The position numbers and the translations under genes are program-made. From NCBI RefSeq assembly GCF_026626745.1, contig NZ_JAPNJW010000001.1, positions 2,464,001 through 2,528,000 of the forward strand: a stretch of 64,000 bases of DNA. Reading direction: 5' to 3'. The stretch comes from Nannocystis sp. RBIL2 (GTDB taxonomy: Bacteria; Myxococcota_A; Polyangia; Nannocystales; Nannocystaceae). This document shows, piece after piece, positions 41,399-48,627 of this stretch. Below the pieces are notes generated by a model that saw only the letters and a program-made list of their open reading frames with translations, was not told the origin of the DNA and did no database searches. Within the stretch, counting starts at the first letter, position 1; the number at the start of each line of letters is the position of its first letter.

Positions 41399-41438
41399 AT
41401 AATACCCGGGAAATATTCTCGGTCAATATTCCCCGGGT
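41399..41438 (-). promoter_or_regulatory. Sigma-70 promoter with overlapping operator for the DUF2239 operon
   Basis: Reading the minus strand: TTGACC (41426-41421), 16-bp spacer, TATTAT (41404-41399), then GTG six bases on. An inverted repeat with 14-bp arms and one mismatch (41404-41417 and 41425-41438, arms ACCCGGGAAATATT and AATATTCCCCGGGT, 7-bp loop) covers the spacer and -35. A repressor bound here would block the polymerase. Confidence 0.75.
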
Positions 41439-41540
41439 GAAATTTGCCGCGCGAGTAGCGCCATCGCGTCGACGGCGGGGCGAGCGCCCAGCCGTGACCC
41501 CGAACAGTGCTCGCAGAGGACGACGCTCCGGGGACATCAC

Positions 41541-41563
41541 GACATGTCCGAGAGGACATGTCC
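41541..41563. repeat. Hairpin ACATGTCC-GAGA-GGACATGT
   Basis: Perfect 8-bp stem (41542-41549, 41554-41561) with a GNRA-type loop GAGA, extended by G..C. It stands alone in the 289-bp gap between the divergent DUF2239 operon and the interrupted dehydrogenase gene. Member of the CATGTCC hairpin family. Confidence 0.8.
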
Positions 41564-41681
41564 CGAGTCACTCGCAGCCTGCCCATCGCTCGCTCTCGAA
41601 AGCTCACTTCGCCGCACGCGACCCCGAGCCTCGCGTACGGCGGCCTCGCGCTAACTTCCGCCAGGCTTCAGGAGGCCGCAT

Positions 41682-42336
41682 ATGCGCGAGGGAACAGTCG
41701 TCCTCATCACCGGCGCGTCGTCCGGGTTCGGCGAGGCCGCCGCGCGGCTCTTGGCCGCGCGCGGGCCCTATCGCGTGTTCGGCACCAGTCGGCGCGCCGC
41801 CGGCGACGACACGCTGGGCGGCGCGGAAATGCTGCCGCTCGACGTGCGCAGCGACGCCTCGGTAGCAGCCTGCGTCGACGCGGTGATGCAGCGCGCCGGG
41901 CGGATCGACGTCCTCGTCAACAACGCCGGCTACACCCTCGCGGGCGCCGTCGAGGAGACCGCGATCGACGAGGCGAAGGCCCAGTTCGACACCAACTTCT
42001 TCGGCATGGCGCGGATGGTGCGGGCAGTCCTGCCGGTGATGCGCGCCCAGGGCGGCGGCCGGATCGTCAACGTCTCCTCGCTCGCCGGGCTCGTCGGCGT
42101 GCCGTTCCACGCCCACGACTCGGCCAGCAAGTTCGCCATCGAGGGCCTCAGCGAGGGCCTGCGCCAGGAGGTGCGCCGGTTCGGCATCCACGTGTCGCTG
42201 ATCGAGCCGGGCGACTTCAAGACGGCCGGCACTGCCGCGCGCGAGCGGGCGACCGGCGGCCTGCCCGCGTACGCCGCCGCCCGCGACCGCGCGATCGACA
42301 TCATGGCCCGCGCCGAGCAATCCGGCCCCGACCCGC
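41682..42336 (+). pseudogene. Short-chain dehydrogenase/reductase, 5' part, interrupted by an IS66-type element
   Basis: The SDR fold is clear: cofactor motif TGASSGFGEAAARLL, NNAGYTLAG, NVSSLAGLVGVPF and IEPGDFKT. The open frame runs on into the insertion to 42515, but the family sequence stops at SGPDP. It resumes 3.7 kb downstream at 46056. Removing 42337-46055 rejoins the frame exactly: 655 plus 161 bases give 272 codons and a 271-residue SDR. The catalytic YxxxK is DSASK, with Tyr replaced by Asp (GAC for TAC), as expected if the gene has decayed since interruption. Confidence 0.9.
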
Positions 42337-42408
42337 GTAAGCGTCCAGTCTACCGCGTCGTGACGCCTCCAGGCTCGGGGCGCTACCAAGCGCTTCGGAG
42401 GCTCGAGG

Positions 42409-42609
42409 ATGAACGACGAGGAGAACGCGAACGAGCGGGGGGCCCTGGTCTTGAGGCCGGAAGCGCCGAGGCGAGGCAGGTTCAGCCTGGTAATTTCAGA
42501 TTCCTTCTGCTTTGAGGTCACCGAGTCCGGGGACACGGTGCGGCTGGACTTCAGGCCGCGGACCATCCGGGAACGGGTGGAGCTGTGGCGCAGGAAATGG
42601 GGCCTATGA
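42409..42609 (+). CDS. Small leader ORF of the IS66 element
   Basis: 66 residues, starting MNDEENANERGALVLR and ending WRRKWGL. Its stop overlaps the tnpA ATG as ATGA, which argues that it is translated and coupled to tnpA. The middle (FCFEVTESGDTVRLDF) looks beta-stranded. A related start (MDDNENLD) occurs in the inverted remnant at 45976, which supports conservation across related elements. No known function. Confidence 0.55.
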   Translation: MNDEENANERGALVLRPEAPRRGRFSLVISDSFCFEVTESGDTVRLDFRPRTIRERVELWRRKWGL

Positions 42610-42920
42610 CGACGCAGGAGCGATGGCAGGCCCACGTGACGGCGTGGGCTTCGAGCGGGCTGTCGTGCAAGGACTATGCGGCCAGGGCCGGCGTCAACCC
42701 GCGGACGTTGACTTGGTGGAAGTCGAAGCTGGCGAGCGTCGGCGCGGCCGGGCCAGCGCCGGTGAGCTTCGTCGAGGTGACGGAGCAGCTAACCGCGCCG
42801 GCGAGCTCAGAGGTCGCGGTGATCGAGCTCGACGTCGGCAGGATTCGGATCCGGGTCCGGGGGCGCGTCGAGTCCGAGGCGCTCGCGCGCGTGCTCGATG
42901 CGCTGGAGGGGCGCCGATGA
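42606..42920 (+). CDS. tnpA: IS66 TnpA-like accessory protein
   Basis: 104 residues from ATG 42606 in the ATGA overlap (an ATG at 42585 would add seven residues). MTTQERWQAHVTAWASSGL, CKDYAARAGVNPRTLTWWKSKL is the helix-turn-helix of IS66 OrfA/TnpA, followed by a beta-rich tail (VIELDVGRIRIRVRG) and ALARVLDALEGRR. It is a DNA-binding helper needed for IS66 transposition. It overlaps tnpB as ATGA. Confidence 0.85.
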   Translation: MTTQERWQAHVTAWASSGLSCKDYAARAGVNPRTLTWWKSKLASVGAAGPAPVSFVEVTEQLTAPASSEVAVIELDVGRIRIRVRGRVESEALARVLDALEGRR

Positions 42921-43258
42921 TCCCGTCGTCGGTGCGGATCTTCGTATGCACGCAGCCGCAGGACATGCGGCGCAGCTTCGACATGCTCGCCCTCGAGGCG
43001 CAGCAGATCCTCGGCGAGGATCCGCAAAGCGGAGCGATGTTCGTCTTCACGAACCGACGGTCGAACCAGCTCAAGGTGCTGTGGTGGGACCGGAATGGGT
43101 ACTGCCTGCTGTACAAGCGCCTGCACCGGGCGCTGTTTCGGCTCCCGAAATCGGATGCCCCCGAGGACAGATCGGTGCGGATCGATCGCGCCGCCCTGGG
43201 CGAGCTGCTGTACGGCGTCGCTACGCCCCGATGTCGCGGCGAGCGAAATCGCTCTTGA
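42917..43258 (+). CDS. tnpB: IS66 TnpB-like accessory protein
   Basis: 113 residues. The family hallmarks are VRIFVCTQPQDMRRSFDMLA, FVFTNRRSNQLKVLWWDRNGYCLLYKRL and RALFRLP. It corresponds to IS66 OrfB/TnpB (IS66_Orf2), a small protein of unknown exact role required with TnpA and TnpC. The start lies in the tnpA stop; tnpC begins 30 bp after the stop. Confidence 0.92.
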   Translation: MIPSSVRIFVCTQPQDMRRSFDMLALEAQQILGEDPQSGAMFVFTNRRSNQLKVLWWDRNGYCLLYKRLHRALFRLPKSDAPEDRSVRIDRAALGELLYGVATPRCRGERNRS

Positions 43259-43288
43259 CGTGGAGGCTCGGATCGCTAAGAAGCGGGT

Positions 43289-43768
43289 GTGCTCGGCGCC
43301 ACGCACGGACCCGGCGACTGCGAGACGAAGACGCTGGTCGAACAACTGAGCGCCGAGCGCGACCACTATCGCAAGCTCTACCTCGAGACGCTCGAGAAAT
43401 GCGCGATGCTCGAGCGCGGGATCCTCGTCGGCAAGAAGGCCGAGCGCTTCGAGGACGAGACGCCGCAGCTCGCGCTCGACGTGCTCGACATGCTCCTGGG
43501 CCAGGGCGAGACGGATCAGGCCGATGCGCCGGCGCCGGACATGACCGAAGAGGCAGATCCAGTCCAGGGGCGTCCCGAGCGGCGGCGGCGGCCCGCGGGC
43601 CGTAGACCGCTCCCGGAGCACCTGCCGCGGGTCGAGATCGAGGTGCTGCCGCCCGAGGTGCTGCGCGAGGGTCTCGACGCCTACGAGCGGATCGGCCAGG
43701 AGGTCAGCGAGGTCCTCGAGCGCCGTCCCGCGTCGCTGGCGGGGACATCATCGACGAATCGCCGGTGA
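43289..43768 (+). pseudogene. tnpC: IS66 transposase TnpC, N-terminal part (gene split by frameshift)
   Basis: 159 residues from GTG. The leading coiled coil (TLVEQLSAERDHYRKLYLETLEKCAMLERG) and LVGKKAERFEDET match IS66 TnpC. A helical linker region follows, then VEIEVLPPEVLREGLDAYERIG and EVLERRPASL. Here the frame departs: the segment that normally follows (beta-strands up to IAEPPERPI) is missing about 25 residues and shifted, and a stop comes at 43766. The two ORFs overlap as GTGA, so residual translation of both is conceivable. Confidence 0.8.
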
Positions 43769-45051
43769 AGATCGCCGAGCCGCCGGAGCGGCCGATCGAG
43801 CGCGGCCTCGCCGGGCCGGGGATGCTCGCCATCACGATCGTCCATCGCTGGCAAGACCATCTCCCCGTGCATCGTCTCGAGAGCATCTACGCGCGCGACG
43901 GCCTCGACATCTCGCGCTCGACGATCTGTGGCTGGCACGAGCAGCTCGCGGACCTCGCCGAGCCGCTGGTCGAGGCGATGCTCCGGGACGCCTTCGTCCA
44001 GCCGTACCTCTGCACCGACGCCACCGGCGTCCTCGTGCAGGCCGCGGAGCAGTGCCAGCGCGCGCACTTCTGGGTGCTCGTCGCGCCCGAGCGCCACGTC
44101 CTCTACCGCTACTCCCACAAACACGACAGCGAGGCCGTCGACCGCCTGCTGGCCGGGTACAAGGGCTACCTCGTCGCGGACGCCGCCTCCGTCTTCGATC
44201 ACCTGTACGCGCCTGGTGACATCGTCGAGGTCGGCTGCTGGTGTCACCTGCGCCGGTACTTCTGCAAGGCGCTCAGCTCCGATCCCGAACGGGCCCAACA
44301 CGCCCTGTCGCTGATACGGGCGATGTACAAGGTCGAACGAACGATCAAGGACGCGCCCCGCAAGAAGCGAGAACAGGTCCGCAGCCAGAAATCGAGGCCG
44401 CTCGTCGACGCCTTCTTCGCGTGGTGCGTCGAGCAGAGCGCCCGCGTCCTCGGCGGCACGCCGATCGCTAGAGCGCTCGGGTACGCATCCAACCAGGAAC
44501 ATGCGCTCCGGCGTTTCCTCGAAGACGGCCGCCTGCCACTCGACAATAACATCTCCGAGCGCCACCTTCGGCGCGAGGTCGTCGGCCGGAAAAACTGGCT
44601 CTTCCTCGGCAGTGACGAGGGCGCGCGCGTCAACACCGTCTTCGTCTCGCTCCTGGCCAGTTGCCAGCTCCACGGCATCGAGCCCTGGGCCTACCTGCGT
44701 GACCTCCTCTGCCTGCTCCCCTCCTGGCCCATGAACCGCATCCTCGAGCTCGCCCCGGCCTTCTGGCAGCAGACCTTCCAGCAAGAGGACACTCAGCAGC
44801 GTCTCGTCGCCAACGTCCTCCGCTCGATAACGCTCGCCGAGCCTGCACCTGTTCTGTCGTCCGTCTGCGCGACTCGGTGGTGCGGGACAGGGGCTGACGG
44901 CGCACCCGCGACTTCCCGGCCACGTCGACATGATGACCGCGTGATCCCGCGGCGCGGCGCGGTCGGGTGCGTACGGCGGTGCGAGGCGCGACGTCGACCA
45001 CCGCGCCTGCGGGGACCGCGACGCAGATCGTGTGCTACTCGAGGACGGTGA
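43765..45051 (+). pseudogene. tnpC: IS66 transposase TnpC, catalytic part (split gene)
   Basis: 428 residues from GTG. It carries the DDE catalytic core: CTDATGVLVQ (Asp), GYLVADAASVFDHL (Asp) and LPLDNNISERHLRREVVGRKNWLF (Glu). The C-terminal IS66 block is LLPSWPMNRILELAPAFW. The catalytic residues are all present, so only the split at 43765 argues against function. After ~44830 the sequence no longer matches the family; its stop overlaps the start of the next gene as GTGA. Confidence 0.85.
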
Positions 45052-45584
45052 CCACGACGCACACAGGGTTCGCAATCGCCACGGAGACGATCCTGGAGAC
45101 CGACTGGAGGCGCGTCGGGATGGTCGTAGCGATCGGGACAGTGGTCCCCGCGACCGTCGGCGCGCCGTTCTGGCAGGCGTTCATGGCTGATACGGGCGGC
45201 CTCCTGAACGCGTTCCAAGCGCTCGCGCGGACGCTCTTCTTTGTCATGGGGGGGCTGATCGTCGTCTGGCTCATGGTGCCCGGGGCGACCTACATCCGGC
45301 GGACCGCGATCCGCATCGATCTGTTCGAGCACGGCGTCGAGCTGCGCGACGCCGCGGGCGCGGTGCTCGGCCAGACCGCCGACGGCAGCCTGCGGGTGAC
45401 GCACGCCAACCTGCGGTCGACCAAGAGCATGCTGGGCGGTCTACGCCTCGACCATCGCGGCGGCGCGCTGCTGGTCTCGCCGAACCCGACGCTCGCGCCG
45501 TGGCCAGGTCAAGCAGCGCAGGATGGCATGTGGCACTTCGTGTCCGGCCCGATGTACGAGGGGCTGCGGCGCCTCGCCGCGTGA
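45048..45584 (+). CDS. Membrane protein of unknown function, passenger of the IS66 element
   Basis: 178 residues from GTG 45048, GAGGAC immediately upstream. Two transmembrane helices (GMVVAIGTVVPATVGAPFW and LARTLFFVMGGLIVVWLMVP) are followed by a beta-rich cytoplasmic or periplasmic domain (IRIDLFEHGVELRDAAGAV, LRSTKSMLGGLRLDHRGGALLVS), which resembles a PH-like fold. I find no family name. It is inside the transposable element and overlaps the tnpC stop, so it was captured there. Whether it is expressed is unknown. Confidence 0.55.
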   Translation: MTTTHTGFAIATETILETDWRRVGMVVAIGTVVPATVGAPFWQAFMADTGGLLNAFQALARTLFFVMGGLIVVWLMVPGATYIRRTAIRIDLFEHGVELRDAAGAVLGQTADGSLRVTHANLRSTKSMLGGLRLDHRGGALLVSPNPTLAPWPGQAAQDGMWHFVSGPMYEGLRRLAA

Positions 45585-45719
45585 GCATCAGGGCGCGTGC
45601 GTCAGCTCGAGGGTCTGCCACTCGAGGTCGAGTGCCAGCCCGGAGCTCCGCAGCGAGCCGGTGGCGTGCCCGGACGCTGCGCCCCGCCGCGGGCGAGTCC
45701 GCCGCTCCACAACCGCGTG

Positions 45720-45870
45720 ACTGTGGGCGCGACGGTCAGCACGAGCGGGTGGGAAGGAGTGACTTCGTTGTCGCGGAAAGCTCCGACGACGAGGACGTGG
45801 TGGACTTCCGCGTGAGTCACCAGATCCGCGAGCAGCCCGAGGCTCGCGTGATCGGGCGGCAACCGCCGGC
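45720..45870 (-). pseudogene. Fragment of an AAA-16-type ATPase domain
   Basis: On the minus strand the translation HHVLVVGAFRDNEVTPSHP matches the Walker-B-following block (VIGAYRDNEV.xxHPL) of the AAA ATPase domain in large kinase or LuxR-type regulators. Only ~50 residues are left; they run on from the IS66-leader-like start MDDNENLD at 45976. It is a gene remnant inside the element. Confidence 0.6.
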
Positions 45871-45901
45871 CCCCGAGTTGCCGCCGGCCGAGGCACAGCA
45901 C

Positions 45902-46029
45902 CTCGAACCTCCGAGATGCCTGGTAGCGCCTCGAGGCCGAGCTCGTCACGACGTCCAAGTTCTCGTTGTCGTCCATCCTCGAACCTCCGAGATGCCTGGT
46001 AGCGCCTCGAGGCCGAGCTCGTCACGACG
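45902..46029. repeat. Two identical 52-bp direct repeats, inverted copies of the IS66 left end
   Basis: 45902-45953 and 45978-46029 are identical (CTCGAACCTCCGAGATGCCT to CTCGTCACGACG), period 76. Their reverse complement aligns with the left end of the element at 42356-42410: CGTCGTGACG, GGCGCTACCA, TCGGAGG, TCGAGGATG. They therefore derive from another IS66 leader. Confidence 0.85.
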
Positions 46030-46055
46030 CGGTTCGCCGCACGGTTACGACCCGC

Positions 46056-46216
46056 TCCGCTTCGCCGAGCTGCTGCTGCAGATCCTCGGCGCTCGCCGGC
46101 CGCGGCTGCGCTACCGCCTCGGCACCGACGCAGTGTGGGTCCCGCGGGCCCGCCGGCTCATCCCCGAGTCGCTGTTCGAATGGCTCATGCGCGCAAATTA
46201 CCAGATGAACGAATGA
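46056..46216 (+). pseudogene. Short-chain dehydrogenase/reductase, 3' part, after the insertion
   Basis: Encodes LRFAELLLQIL, RPRLRYRLGTDAVWVPRARRL and PESLFEWLMRAN, the usual C-terminal end of classical SDRs (RPRLRYRVGxDA motif). It has no start of its own. Joined to 42336 it completes the interrupted gene in frame. Confidence 0.88.
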
Positions 46217-46286
46217 CCACGGACCGCCACCGGCCTCGACCGTGAGCGCCTGACACCTCGGGCCTCGCGCGCTACGCTGAGCGACG

Positions 46287-46664
46287 ATGGCGATCACCCT
46301 CAATCACACGATCGTGCCGGCCCACGACAAGGTCGCGTCCGCCAAGTTCTTCGCCGAGCTCTTCGGCGTGCCCTACGACGGCGAGGTCGGCCCGTTCGCC
46401 GCGGTGCGCGTCAATGATTCGCTGACGCTCGACTTCGGCGACGACGAGGGCGGCTTCGAGTCCCACCACTACGCGTTCCTCGTCGACGACGCCGAGTTCG
46501 ACGCGATCTTCGCCCGCGTCCGCGCGGCCGGCCTGCCGTTCGCCTCGAGCCCGCACGGCGGCTTCGACAATCAGATCAGCCACTACGACCGCGACGGCCG
46601 CCGCGTGTACTTCGCCGACCCGAACGGCCACTTCCTCGAGCTGATGACGCGCGTCGACGCCTGA
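46287..46664 (+). CDS. VOC-superfamily (glyoxalase-like) protein
   Basis: 125 residues, ATG 46287. Two beta-alpha-beta-beta-beta modules. Candidate metal ligands are His in LNHTIVPA, His in SHHYAFLVDD and Glu in GHFLELMTRV. The pattern GRRVYFADPNGHFLEL is the family's C-terminal signature. It may be a lyase, dioxygenase or antibiotic-binding protein; the substrate is not evident. The last 18 codons and stop have been duplicated just downstream. Confidence 0.88.
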   Translation: MAITLNHTIVPAHDKVASAKFFAELFGVPYDGEVGPFAAVRVNDSLTLDFGDDEGGFESHHYAFLVDDAEFDAIFARVRAAGLPFASSPHGGFDNQISHYDRDGRRVYFADPNGHFLELMTRVDA

Positions 46665-46767
46665 GCCGCGGCCCGCCGCGCAGGCCACAGCGTCGACGTC
46701 GCCGACCCGAACGGCCACTTCCTCGAGCTGATGACGCGCGTCGACGCCTGAGCCGCGGCCCGCCGCG
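46612..46767. repeat. 69-bp direct duplication of the VOC gene tail
   Basis: 46612-46680 and 46699-46767 are identical over 69 bp, period 87, copying codons for ADPNGHFLELMTRVDA, the stop and 16 bp of 3' sequence. The second copy has no start and is silent. Confidence 0.9.
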
Positions 46768-47021
46768 AGCGCACCCGACGCGCCCGGCGCCGGCCGCGCG
46801 CGCCGCTTTGCCCGTCTGCTCTCGCCGTCGTGTCGCACCGTCATCGCCTGCGGGCCGCGCCCGCGGGAGCGGCGCTGCCCGAGTGCGCGATCGCCTCGCC
46901 AGCGCGCCGCGACGACTTGCAGCGAGCCGGCAATTTTTCTCCCGACAGCGGCGACTCCACGGCCGGAGCGGCGCCGCGGTGGAACGGACCCCGACGGCTC
47001 GCCCCTCCCACGGATAACGTC

Positions 47022-47756
47022 ATGCTGCGCTCTACTCTCTCTTTCCTTACCCTTACCTTCCTGTTCCTCACCGGCGCCTGTGACCCCAAGCCGGGCGACA
47101 CCGACAGCGGCACCGCTTCGGCCTCGACCACCGACGCCTCCACCACCGACGCCGCCACCACCGACGCGTCGACCACCGACGAGTCGCCGACGTCGAGCGC
47201 CACCGAGGACGGCGCGACCACCGACAGCGACGAGCCGACGGTCGCCACCACCAGCGACGACACCGGCAGCGAAACCACCGGCCCCGTCGACCCCGAGCAC
47301 CAGAGCGCCTGCGAGGCCGCCTGCCAGCTCATTTTCGAGTGCGAGGGCGGAGGCGACGTCCCCCTCGCCGAGTGCGCCCAGGACTGCGCCAGCGAGTTCC
47401 AGGGGCTCGAGCCCGAGTGCGTGCCGCTCAACCTCACCTTCGTCCAGTGCATCGCCCAGCTGACCTGCGCCGAGCTCGATGGCGAAGAGGAGCCGTGCGC
47501 GGCCGAGCTCGAGGCGGTGGAAGTCTGCGCAGGCGTCGGCGACCCATGCACCGTGGGCGTGAGCGACGAGGGCGACGAGGGCTGCGGCGTGAGCACGTTC
47601 TGCCCCGACATGCCGACGCAGGAGATCTTCTGCGACGCCGAGACCTGCGTCTGCAGCGTGGACGGCGTCGAGGTCGCCCAGTGCCCGGCCGACAACGTGT
47701 GCGCCGAGGGCGACGCGATCTTCGACAAGATGGCCACCTGCTGCAAGTTCGAGTGA
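47022..47756 (+). CDS. Lipoprotein with Thr/Ser-rich linker and Cys-rich domain
   Basis: 244 residues from ATG 47022; the frame is open further up but only this start gives a signal peptide (MLRSTLSFLTLTFLFLTGAC, lipobox TGAC). A ~70-residue Thr/Asp/Ser linker (STTDASTTDAATTDAST) leads to a ~150-residue domain with about 18 Cys in regular pairs (ACEAACQLIFECEG, AECAQDCASEF, CVCSVDGVEVAQCPADNVC), surely disulphide-bonded. Surface anchored; function unknown. A T-rich AATTTTTCTC tract lies 90 bp upstream, as for the other linker lipoproteins. Confidence 0.8.
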   Translation: MLRSTLSFLTLTFLFLTGACDPKPGDTDSGTASASTTDASTTDAATTDASTTDESPTSSATEDGATTDSDEPTVATTSDDTGSETTGPVDPEHQSACEAACQLIFECEGGGDVPLAECAQDCASEFQGLEPECVPLNLTFVQCIAQLTCAELDGEEEPCAAELEAVEVCAGVGDPCTVGVSDEGDEGCGVSTFCPDMPTQEIFCDAETCVCSVDGVEVAQCPADNVCAEGDAIFDKMATCCKFE

Positions 47757-47766
47757 TCGCAAGCGT

Positions 47767-47797
47767 GCGCCGGTCCGACGAATCGTCGGACCGGCGC
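47767..47797 (+). terminator. Perfect 15-bp hairpin after the Cys-rich lipoprotein
   Basis: GCGCCGGTCCGACGA pairs with TCGTCGGACCGGCGC around one A (practically a 12-13 bp stem with a short loop), ten bases past the stop. No T-run. Confidence 0.7.
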
Positions 47798-47803
47798 GCG
47801 ACG

Positions 47804-47890
47804 TCAATCGTGCTTCGCCAGCCAATCACCGACGCGCGTCGCCGACGAAGGCGTCGGCGCGCAGTTCATCGCCACCCATTCCATCGTCGC
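47804..47890 (-). pseudogene. Remnant of the 3' end of a Ser/Thr kinase-TPR gene
   Basis: The minus strand encodes PTPSSATRVGDWLAKHD then a stop at 47804. The kinase at 56926-59913 ends DADATRVADWLASHD. ATRV-DWLA-HD is shared, 11 of 13 positions, including the stop. No more of the gene is recognisable upstream, so this is a leftover of a lost paralogue between the lipoprotein and the response regulator. Confidence 0.5.
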
Positions 47891-47907
47891 GTCAGCACAC
47901 CTGGCCC

Positions 47908-48612
47908 TCAGGGAAGCACTGCGTCGGTGGCGTGTGCGGGGTCGTGCTGAGGCCGCGGGGTGCTGCTCTCACTGAGCCAGATCGCCGCGATCCGCCGCAA
48001 TTCGCTGCTATGCGCGACCCCCAGCTTCTGCTTGATGCCAGCCTGATGACGCTCGACTGTCTTCGTGCTGATGCAGAGGGCCTGGCTGATCGCGCCGGCC
48101 TTCATCCCGCGACCGATCAGCTCGAAGACCTCGAGCTCGCGGTCGCTGAGGTTGGCATAGCGCGACTGCCGGCGCTCGCCGCCGTACGCCGAGCGGAGCA
48201 GGGCGGTCGCGGTGCCCTCGCTGAAGGCCAACTCGCCGCGCAACGCCTTGCGGATCTCCGCAATCATCGCTTTCGGCTTGAGCGCCTTGGTGATGTAGCC
48301 GACCGCGCCGGCGCGGACAGCACGCTCGGCGTAAAGGTGCTCGTCGTGCATCGACACCACCAGGCAGCGGAGCGTCGGGTGGAGGACCCGCAGGCGTCGC
48401 ACGAGGTCGATGCCGCCGCTGCCGGGCAGCGACACGTCGACGAGCGCGAGGTCGGGGAGGTCGTGGGCTCGCAGCGACTCGAGGGCGCCCGGTGCGTCCT
48501 CGGCTTCGCCGCAGACCGCGAGGCCGCTCTCGGCCTCGAGCAGCTGGCGGAGTCCGTGGCGGAACACCGGGTGATCGTCGATGAGGAAGATCCGCTGGGT
48601 GTGGGTCGTCAT
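47908..48612 (-). CDS. NarL/FixJ-type response regulator
   Basis: 234 residues. Receiver domain: acidic pair Asp12-Asp13 (IFLIDDHPVF), phospho-acceptor Asp59 (ALVDVSLPGSGG) and Lys in YITKALKPK. The C-terminal LuxR-type helix-turn-helix is LSDRELEVFELIGRGM, then ISTKTVERHQAGIKQKLGV. It is transcribed with the histidine kinase upstream (15-bp gap), its obvious partner. The pair is divergent from the ammonium-channel operon and probably regulates it or nitrogen-oxide responses. Confidence 0.93.
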   Translation of the reverse strand: MTTHTQRIFLIDDHPVFRHGLRQLLEAESGLAVCGEAEDAPGALESLRAHDLPDLALVDVSLPGSGGIDLVRRLRVLHPTLRCLVVSMHDEHLYAERAVRAGAVGYITKALKPKAMIAEIRKALRGELAFSEGTATALLRSAYGGERRQSRYANLSDRELEVFELIGRGMKAGAISQALCISTKTVERHQAGIKQKLGVAHSSELRRIAAIWLSESSTPRPQHDPAHATDAVLP

Positions 48613-48627
48613 CGTGGCTGTCTCGTG

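Larger units (their letters stand above)
42337..46047 (+). mobile_element. IS66-family element with passenger DNA, 3.7 kb, inserted in an SDR gene
   Basis: The left end starts GTAAGCG, the classic IS66 terminus. The right end read inward from 46048 starts GTAACCG; over 29 bp the two ends share 23 positions, including the whole inner ACCGCGTCGTGACG block. Inside are a small leader ORF, tnpA, tnpB, a split tnpC, a membrane-protein gene, an ATPase-gene fragment, and a right end that is an inverted, partly duplicated copy of an IS66 left end. A normal IS66 is about 2.6 kb, so roughly 1 kb is passenger. The element may have formed by recombination between two IS66 copies. Confidence 0.88.
42329..46055. 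other. Flanking 8-bp direct repeat (target site duplication) of the inserted element
   Basis: cgacccgc occurs at 42329-42336 and again at 46048-46055, directly outside the two element ends. Eight bp is the length IS66-family elements duplicate. The coordinates given span both copies and the element between them. Confidence 0.85.

Noticed and set aside
44960..44974. Right end of the IS66 element at GTGCGTAC (44974)
   Set aside because: Only loosely like the left end and without a target duplication. The end at 46047 has 23 of 29 matching bases, an exact 8-bp direct repeat and restores the SDR frame.
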